DNA of 5,858 nucleotides from Alphaproteobacteria bacterium (GTDB lineage Bacteria > Pseudomonadota > Alphaproteobacteria > Micropepsales > Micropepsaceae): positions 1-5,858 of the forward strand of contig JAGWRJ010000150.1 of the NCBI GenBank assembly GCA_028869725.1, in the 5' to 3' direction. The number at the start of each line of letters is the position of its first letter. Within the stretch, counting starts at the first letter, position 1. Position numbers and translations under genes: made by a program. A model generated the notes under the pieces. That model did not search any database and was not told the DNA's origin. It worked only from the letters and a program-made list of their open reading frames with translations. Shown piece by piece: positions 1 through 5,400 of the stretch.

Positions 1-2078
1 CCGGGGTTGTCGATTAGATTGCCACCGAGATCGGCAATGCCGGAGCCAATCGTTACCGTGTATTGGGTGCTCGCCTGCAAGCCCTGCACCGGCGTGATGG
101 TCACCCTTTCGTCCCCATAAGAAGTCGCGATGGAAATCGGAATTGGCGAGCCCGCCGCCAAGACCTGAATGTTTGGAGCAAGCGTCGCGACGTCCAGCGG
201 CTCGTTGAAGAGTAGGTCGATCAAGGAATTTGCTGGGATGCCCGTGGCACGGTTAAGGGGACTGGTTGACACAAGGTGCGGCTTATCTGTATCAGCCGAA
301 GCGCCGGTCGTGAACGTGAAGCTGCTGTTGCTGGCCAGGCCATGTCCAGCAAAATCCTTCACGCCTGTGGTGAGGGTTACGGTGAACGAACGATCCGGCG
401 GAAGCAGTTGGTTCGGCACAAAATACGCCGTCATATTCGTCGAATCCACCTGAATAGTTCCGGTAATCGGCGCGTTCGCGGTGTTATCCACAACGGAAAA
501 GGTCGTCGTGGTCAGCGTCGAGGGATCAATGGCCTTGCTGAATTGCACCGTGTAACGGACGTTGGTTGGCACGTTCGTCGCGTTGTTCGCCGGATCAACG
601 CGCACGATGGTGGGGGCCGTGTTGTCGAGCGATGATCCGGTGGTGAACGAGCTCTGGAACGCCTTTGTCATCAGATTTCCAGCCGAATCGCGCAAGCCCT
701 GGATAGTGATGGTATAGGTTGTGTTTGCCGCCATAGGTTGAGACGGCGCGAACGTAACAGAAAGCCCGTCGCTCGAAGCCGCTACGGTGCCGCCGACCGC
801 GCCATGCGGACCTGTGACGGTTACGGCGCCGGGGACAACGGAATTGCCGCAGCAGGTCCGGTTCATGTAGCCCTGCAAGGTCAGTGCCGCCGTCTGCTGC
901 TGGGCGGAAGTGAGATTGGAGCTTGAACCGAGAGCTGCCATGATTGCCGATTGGGCTGCAAACAGAGACGTCCCGATTTGTAGCGGCTCGGCGAAGCGGG
1001 CCACGATGACATCGTTGATGAAAATATTGGTAGCGCCATTCGCCGGGAAGATTTGGGACACGGAGGGCGGAACACGGTTCGGATTTCTGGGACTCAAGCC
1101 CTGCTGAAAATCTTGGAGAACCGTTAACCCGCTTCCATCCAAGTCCTGGCCGGCCACACTTGGATCGAGCGGGTTGAAACCGTAAAACACTTGCCAGCCA
1201 TCCGGCAGGCCCGCGCCCGAAGTGGTGGCGTTGAGTGGGTTGGTCCCGATGGCGATTTCGACCGCGTTTGTCAGTCCGTCGCCATCCGCATCGCCATTGG
1301 GATCGAGGATGCTCAGGGTGTTATTGGCCGTGGACAGTTGGCTGGAACTTCCGGCGGTGTTGGTTGCGATCAGCGTGAATGAGCCGACAGCGTTCGGTGC
1401 GATGGTCAGGCCGAGTGTTGCAGATGTTCCTGTCGAATCAATCGTCGCTGAAGAGACAGCGATAGCCGGAGGGCTAAGCGCGGGAGCGAATGCAAAAGTT
1501 GCGCCGGCAAGGTTTGCTCCTGTCACTTGGAAATTCGAAACGTTGATGGCGCTGGCACTGCTGACGAAGAATTTGGGGCTGATGGAAAGAATCGCCGGGA
1601 CGGGAATGAACGTAAAGTTGGCGCCTGAATTGACGGTAGTCCCGGCTACCGTAAGCGAGATGAGGCCAGTAGTTGCAGCCGCAGGAACAGTGACGACCAG
1701 GGTTGAGGTTGTGGCAGAAAGCAGCGTCGCAGGTACACCATTGAACTTGACCGCATCATTGGCCGCCGTCGGATCGAAGCCCTGGCCCTGGATGGTGACG
1801 GTGGTCCCGGCGCCGCCCGATTGCGGAGTGAAGTTGAGGATGGCGAGCGTGTTCGAGGCCGGCGCCGTCCCGCGCTTGATTTGGACGAGGTTGCCAACCT
1901 GGTCATAGATGTAATCAATTTCGTTGCCGCTGGAGTCGATGACTTTGGTGAGCTGGCCGAGATCGTCGTAGAAGTAATGAAACGTTGTGGTGGTTTGGGC
2001 GCATAGACGCCCGGCTGCCGCCAAGAGGGCGAGGATGATCCCGAGCCATGTGGTGAATATTTGGGGCTTAGAACTCAA
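1..2078 (-). CDS. large exported multidomain protein: YD segment, IPT/TIG, Ig-like and SbsA-type Ig-like domains (3' end outside window)
   Basis: The frame is open for 692 codons from a TTG at 2078 to the left edge. An in-frame TGA nine bases upstream and a good RBS support this start. Residues 1-28 are a signal peptide (SSKPQIFTTWLGIILALLAA, then GRLCAQ); the cysteine lacks a proper lipobox. Residues ~33-68 are a short YD/RHS segment (FHYFYDDLGQLTKVID, YIYDQVGNLVQIKR). Residues ~78-157 are an IPT/TIG domain (GTTVTIQGQGFDP). Residues ~160-256 look like a second Ig-like domain. Residues ~259-283 carry DPNGDADGDGLTN and GTNPL, like thrombospondin type 3 Ca-binding segments, with a second Asp/Gly motif near 312. 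Residues ~337-480, ~487-591 and ~598-692 are SbsA-type Ig-like (Big_5) domains (VDPANNATNVP, FTTG). The protein is probably cell-surface or secreted; adhesion or matrix binding is inferred. It follows the RHS gene on the same strand. Confidence 0.9.
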   Translation of the reverse strand, partial: MSSKPQIFTTWLGIILALLAAAGRLCAQTTTTFHYFYDDLGQLTKVIDSSGNEIDYIYDQVGNLVQIKRGTAPASNTLAILNFTPQSGGAGTTVTIQGQGFDPTAANDAVKFNGVPATLLSATTSTLVVTVPAAATTGLISLTVAGTTVNSGANFTFIPVPAILSISPKFFVSSASAINVSNFQVTGANLAGATFAFAPALSPPAIAVSSATIDSTGTSATLGLTIAPNAVGSFTLIATNTAGSSSQLSTANNTLSILDPNGDADGDGLTNAVEIAIGTNPLNATTSGAGLPDGWQVFYGFNPLDPSVAGQDLDGSGLTVLQDFQQGLSPRNPNRVPPSVSQIFPANGATNIFINDVIVARFAEPLQIGTSLFAAQSAIMAALGSSSNLTSAQQQTAALTLQGYMNRTCCGNSVVPGAVTVTGPHGAVGGTVAASSDGLSVTFAPSQPMAANTTYTITIQGLRDSAGNLMTKAFQSSFTTGSSLDNTAPTIVRVDPANNATNVPTNVRYTVQFSKAIDPSTLTTTTFSVVDNTANAPITGTIQVDSTNMTAYFVPNQLLPPDRSFTVTLTTGVKDFAGHGLASNSSFTFTTGASADTDKPHLVSTSPLNRATGIPANSLIDLLFNEPLDVATLAPNIQVLAAGSPIPISIATSYGDERVTITPVQGLQASTQYTVTIGSGIADLGGNLIDNP
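1091..1304 (-). other. Asp/Gly-rich calcium-binding-like segment within the multidomain protein
   Basis: These bases encode residues ~259-330. The first motif, DPNGDADGDGLTNAVEIAIG followed by TNPL, matches the thrombospondin type 3/dockerin-like pattern common in surface proteins of PVC bacteria. After LPDGWQVFYGFNPLDP comes a second, looser motif, QDLDGSGLTVLQDFQQG. Such motifs usually bind calcium and stiffen the joint between Ig-like domains. Calcium binding is inferred from the motif alone. Confidence 0.7.
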
Positions 2079-2084
2079 AGAAAT

Positions 2085-2091
2085 TCACCCT
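2085..2091 (-). promoter_or_regulatory. ribosome-binding site that fixes the TTG start of the downstream gene
   Basis: AGGGTGA on the minus strand, with the AGGG core 9 nt before the TTG at 2078-2076. Its TGA is also the stop codon of small ORF 3 and an in-frame stop for the downstream gene, so that gene cannot begin further upstream. The same motif stands 117 bp upstream in front of small ORF 3. Confidence 0.65.
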
Positions 2092-2195
2092 GTGCGTTTG
2101 TTACTTCGTTCCGCATACATGCTTGACTCCGGCATGTATGCGCCACCCGCGATGATGCCGAGCAATGCGATGAGTATTTGGCGCTTAGAACCCAA
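2085..2195 (-). CDS. candidate small ORF 3 of the tandem array (36 aa, signal-peptide-like)
   Basis: TTG at 2195, stop TGA at 2087-2085. It begins GSKRQILIALLGIIAGGAYM after the start residue and ends MYAERSNKRTG. A positively charged start followed by a hydrophobic run of about ten residues resembles a signal peptide or a single membrane segment. CAGGGTGA just upstream can serve as the RBS and overlaps the stop codon of small ORF 2. The start region aligns with that of the downstream large gene (SSKPQIF, then LGII), and its stop lies 6 nt before that gene's TTG. It could be a leader peptide coupled to the downstream gene, or a duplicated, non-functional gene start. Confidence 0.38.
   Translation of the reverse strand: MGSKRQILIALLGIIAGGAYMPESSMYAERSNKRTG
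2113..2141. repeat. perfect inverted repeat (hairpin), copy 1
   Basis: gcatacatgc and gcatgtatgc form a perfect 10-bp stem around a 9-nt loop. It lies about 22 nt upstream of the AGGG motif for the downstream gene, on the transcript side. No U-run follows on either strand, so it does not look like an intrinsic terminator. It could be an mRNA structure near the RBS or a palindromic protein-binding site. Confidence 0.85.
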
Positions 2196-2201
2196 AGAAA
2201 C

Positions 2202-2291
2202 TCACCCTGTGCGTTCGTTACTTCGTTCCGCATACATGCCTGATTCAGACATGTATGCGCCACCCGTGAGCATTTGGCGTCTACTGCCCAT
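2202..2291 (-). CDS. candidate small ORF 2 of the tandem array (29 aa)
   Basis: ATG at 2291, stop TGA at 2204-2202. It begins MGSRRQMLTGGAYM and ends MYAERSNERTG. An AGGG motif lies upstream of the ATG (GCAGGGCGTGAACACCTATG). Relative to small ORF 3 it lacks seven codons of the hydrophobic stretch, an in-frame 21-bp difference, so it would not work as a normal signal peptide. Its stop is 6 nt before the TTG of small ORF 3. Between the two, Gly-Ser-(Lys/Arg)-Arg-Gln is kept despite five base differences, including AGT versus TCT for Ser, which hints at selection on the peptide. I do not recognise the family, and expression is unproven. Confidence 0.35.
   Translation of the reverse strand: MGSRRQMLTGGAYMSESGMYAERSNERTG
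2230..2258. repeat. inverted repeat (hairpin), copy 2
   Basis: gcatacatg pairs with catgtatgc (9 bp). After one C-A mismatch, the interior CTGA-T-TCAG can also pair, so the stem is kept although the loop sequence differs from copy 1. It sits 117 bp from copy 1. Confidence 0.82.
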
Positions 2292-2297
2292 AGGTGT

Positions 2298-2381
2298 TCA
2301 CGCCCTGCATTCAGTGCCTCGCCTCGCATACATGCCAAGTTGCAGCATGTATGCGCCACCCTCGAAGAATCGGAGCCACAA
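2298..2381 (-). CDS. candidate small ORF 1 of the tandem array (27 codons, weak)
   Basis: The frame opens with TTG at 2381, after tandem in-frame TGA codons further upstream, and reads LWLRFFEGGAYMLQLGMYAR, ending at TGA 2300-2298. It shares the GGAYM-x4-MYA core with the next two small ORFs but has lost the GSxRQ opening and most of the C-terminal ERSNxRTG match. The stop lies 6 nt before the ATG of the next small ORF. No good ribosome-binding site is seen. It may be a decayed copy, and the core is partly forced by the hairpin sequence. Confidence 0.2.
   Translation of the reverse strand: MWLRFFEGGAYMLQLGMYARRGTECRA
2326..2354. repeat. perfect inverted repeat (hairpin), copy 3
   Basis: gcatacatgc and gcatgtatgc form a perfect 10-bp stem around a 9-nt loop (caagttgca) unlike the loop of copy 1. 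It sits 96 bp from copy 2. The arms are identical to those of copy 1 although the surrounding copy is the most diverged, which suggests that the arms are conserved. Confidence 0.85.
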
Positions 2382-2446
2382 AAGCCACTCGCGTCATCAA
2401 CTGACATCCCAGCCTATGTCCCCGCTGGTGCCGCAGCCAACCCCCA
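2382..2446. other. remaining spacer after the RHS stop codon
   Basis: This 65-bp stretch between the RHS stop and the first candidate small ORF shows no convincing terminator (no stem followed by a U-run), promoter or RBS. The absence of a clear terminator leaves room for read-through from the RHS gene into the array and the downstream gene. Confidence 0.4.
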
Positions 2447-5400
2447 TCACGGTGCGGCATTGGCGGTATTGCAAGTACACTGGTTCTGAAGGCCTGACAA
2501 CAGGCTCGACGGCAGGACTGACCATGGGGTTGAAATACCGCCCGCGGCAAGCGCGCTGCGGGCGAACTGTGCACAATTCCTGAAATACAGATCGTATGCC
2601 CCGGGGCTACTCTGCCTGTTATGGATGTATCCCAATATTTCCTGGTCCTGCTCCGGCGTCGTGGGGATCGTTTCGCTACTTATAATTGGACGATTGCCCT
2701 CGATGGGATCCACTTCGCCGGGAACTGGGATGCCAAACGGCGTCAGGAAGCCCCATCCCCCTTGGCCGGGATCGAATCCAAAGCATTGGCCGCCGTTGAT
2801 ACAAATACCGACGTGGCCGAACGGGTTGCCGTCCTGCCCTGAATAGTAATTGACCGTTACATCTAGCCCGCGAGGATCGGTCCAATTAGGCACATTATTG
2901 TCGGCATAGGAATACGAGTTGACACCGCCGGAGAACCCGGATGGGTCCTCGCTAATGAATCGGCCTGCGTCCGCAGCATAGAAGCGAGCTCGGTAGTAGT
3001 AAAGGCCATCTTCCACTGGCGCTCTGCCCGTGAACTGGAACGGATAGGCACCGGTGGTGGTCGTTTGGCCAAAGGGCTCGTAGAAAAACGACGCTAGTTG
3101 CCTGCCAGTCTGGTCCACCGTCGTTGTCGTGCTGTTAACAGCGTCGCTCAGCCCATATTCGACCTGGCCACTAGAATGAACCACAGCGAGATGCTGATCG
3201 AGTATCCGGCCGCTCAAAACCGACAGACTATCGCCGTTGCTCCGCGCGATGTAGGCGACGTTGGTGAGATCGTCCAGGAGGAAATTCTGGGTGAGGCTTC
3301 CGCTTGGGTCGCTACTCCTTTCGGAGATGAGTTTGCCCTTGAAATCGTAAACGAATGAAGCGGTCTGGCCGGGGCCGCTAATCGATACAAGCCGGTCACG
3401 AGAATCCCAGGTATAGGTCGTTGTTCCGCTCGAATTTGTGACGGACGACAGATTCCCGTTGGCGTCGTAGACATAGGAACTTGGCCCGGAAGATGTCGAG
3501 CCGGTCACAAGCTGATTGTCCACGTTTACTGAGTAGCCGGCCGCTTGGGTAATCAGCGGCTGGGCAACAGGTGTTGAGTAATTGGTTCGATTGCCCGTCG
3601 GATCATAGGAATAGACGAGCGGAATATTAATTCCTTGTCCGCCGGAATGGGTGATCGAGAGCAGATGGCTTGCGGCGTCGTAGACATAATGAGAGTTCAC
3701 ACCATTGGCACGGGTGATGGTTGTGAGGCGGTTGTCCTGATCGTAAACGAAGCCGACGGACGCTTGCGGCATCGACGCGCCTGCGAGGTTGCTGGCTTTG
3801 TCATATGTGTACGTGAGCGCTGACTGCCCTGAGACCTGGTGAGAGTTCATTCTGCCTGCGGCGTCGTAGGAATATTGGATGGATCCGACGGGATTTGAAG
3901 CGCTCAGCAGATGACCCGCGGCGTCGTAGGTGAAATCGAACGAACCGCTGGCAGAATCCGTGGCGTTGGTCAGGCGGCCGTTCGCGTCGTATGCGCGACT
4001 GACAGTGCTCCCATCTTGATAAGATTCGCCGATGAGCCGGTTCACCGCGTCGTAAGTGAACATGCTCTTCTGGCCACGGCGATCAACGAACTGAATGAGG
4101 TTGCCGTTCTTGTCATACGTCCGGCTGTCGCTGTGGCCGAGCGGATCAGTCCTGGTCAATAGCCGGCTCATCCCGTCGTATGCAAAACTGGTCTTGTTTC
4201 CCTTGGCATCCGCGACTGAGAGCACATTTCCGACCTTGTCGTAAGTGAATTGAGCGGAGTTGCCTTGGGCGTTCGTCTGCTTCACGACCCGACCAAGCGC
4301 GTCGTATGCTGATTCAGATTTGCGGCTGAGCGCATCGATCGTTTGGATGGGTCGTGACAGCGCATCATAAACCGTCGAAGTAGTGTTCCCAAGCGGGTCT
4401 GTCGTCGAAACCAGGTTCCCAAAGGCGTCGTAGGAAAATTTAGTTGCGTTGCTAAGCGGATCTGTGATCTGCGTGACTTGACCAAAAGAGTTGTACGTGA
4501 AGTTCGTCGTATTTCCGCCAGGGTCTTTGCTAGTAAGCAGGTTCCCGGCGGAATCGTACGTAAATGCAGTGACGTTTCCCAGCGGGTCCGTAATCGACGC
4601 GACTTTATTGAATCTCGTGTCGTAGGTAAAGCTCGTCACCCTTCCGAGCGCATCGGTTTTCGTTAGCACGTTACCTGCACTGTCGAACGTGTAGCTTACG
4701 TTCCCCTGCGCCGGACTTCCGCAGGTGGCGCAGGTAGCCGTTCCTTGGTAGGCAGAGACGAGATTGTTGTGGCCGGGGTCTCGAACTAGTGCCGTTTGTT
4801 GGCCGGTTGCATCGATTACATTGAGCAGAAAGCCTTGGGGGTCGAAACGATATGTGGTCCGGTGGCCCATCGGATCGGTGACGACGGTCTGAAGAACTGG
4901 GCTGGTCGGGACCATCGGATTTGAAAGGCTGTATGCGAACTGATAGACGCCTCCGTCCGCTTCGACCTGCTGCATTACGCGCCCGTTCGAATCGTATGTA
5001 TTTTGCTCCGTGACGACGCCCCTGGGGTCCGTGATGCTGATTAAATTGTTCTGGCTGTCATAGGAGTAGTTCGTCACTCCACCTGCCGCATCGGTGAAGG
5101 TGGCCAGCGTACCCTGCGAGTTGTAAATGTACGACACCGCTCGGCCGGTCGAGTCCGTAATGGATGTAATTCGGTTGAAGCTGTCATACACGAGATTGAA
5201 ACTTCTGCCCACAGGGTCCGTAATTTGGGTAATTTGCCCGGCCACCGAGGGATTTAGCGTGAAGCTGATGGTGTTGCCGTTCGGATCGGTGATTGAGGTC
5301 AAGAAAGCTTCACGGACACCAAAGGAAGTTGTTTGGAACTGGTATGTGGTGCCTTCTCTCCATTTCAGGATGTACGTGCCGGAAGTCCCATTCGGAGTCA

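Larger units (their letters stand above)
2032..2361 (-). repeat. three-copy tandem repeat with hairpins, overlapping the start of the downstream gene
   Basis: Copies read on the minus strand from a shared GGGTGGCGCATACATG opening: copy 3 at 2361-2266 (96 bp), copy 2 at 2265-2149 (117 bp), copy 1 at 2148-2032 (117 bp). By eye, copies 1 and 2 align without gaps with about 15 mismatches (about 87% identity). Copy 3 is more diverged and lacks a 21-bp block present in copy 2. Each copy has, in order, a hairpin, a spacer resembling GGAACGAAGTAAC, an AGGG-containing purine motif, a start codon and a hydrophobic or reduced-hydrophobic coding stretch. Copy 1 crosses into the downstream gene and contains its RBS, TTG start and first ~16 codons. 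All period lengths are multiples of three. The repeat may be a local duplication of a gene start or a member of a dispersed family. Confidence 0.9.

Noticed and set aside
1222..1908. A 228-codon plus-strand frame
   Set aside because: It is antisense to the IPT and Ig-like coding region of the exported protein. Its composition is that of a shadow frame in GC-rich coding DNA.
2000..2010. Lipoprotein signal (Cys26) in the exported protein
   Set aside because: The residues before the cysteine (GRL) do not match a lipobox; a signal peptidase I site near residues 27-28 is more likely.
2113..2141. Intrinsic transcription terminator
   Set aside because: The stem is perfect but of mixed composition, and no U-run follows on either strand.
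2032..2361. CRISPR array or integron attC sites
   Set aside because: There are only three copies, the units are 96-117 bp and nearly all repeat with no unique spacers, and no attC core sites or integrase are seen.
2075..2407. A 110-codon minus-strand frame across the repeat array, with repeated RVAHTC...ACMR...NAQGEFL units, whose TGA overlaps the TTG start of the exported gene by four bases
   Set aside because: It has no RBS, is unlike a folded protein and arises because repeat periods are multiples of three. The alternative frame, with RBS motifs and regular stop-to-start spacing, is the better candidate. It stays a possible competitor.
1987..2583. A 198-codon plus-strand frame over the repeats and the RHS 3' end
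   Set aside because: It runs antisense to the RHS gene end and the repeats. Its AYM...MYA motifs follow from the palindromes, which read alike on both strands. No RBS is seen.
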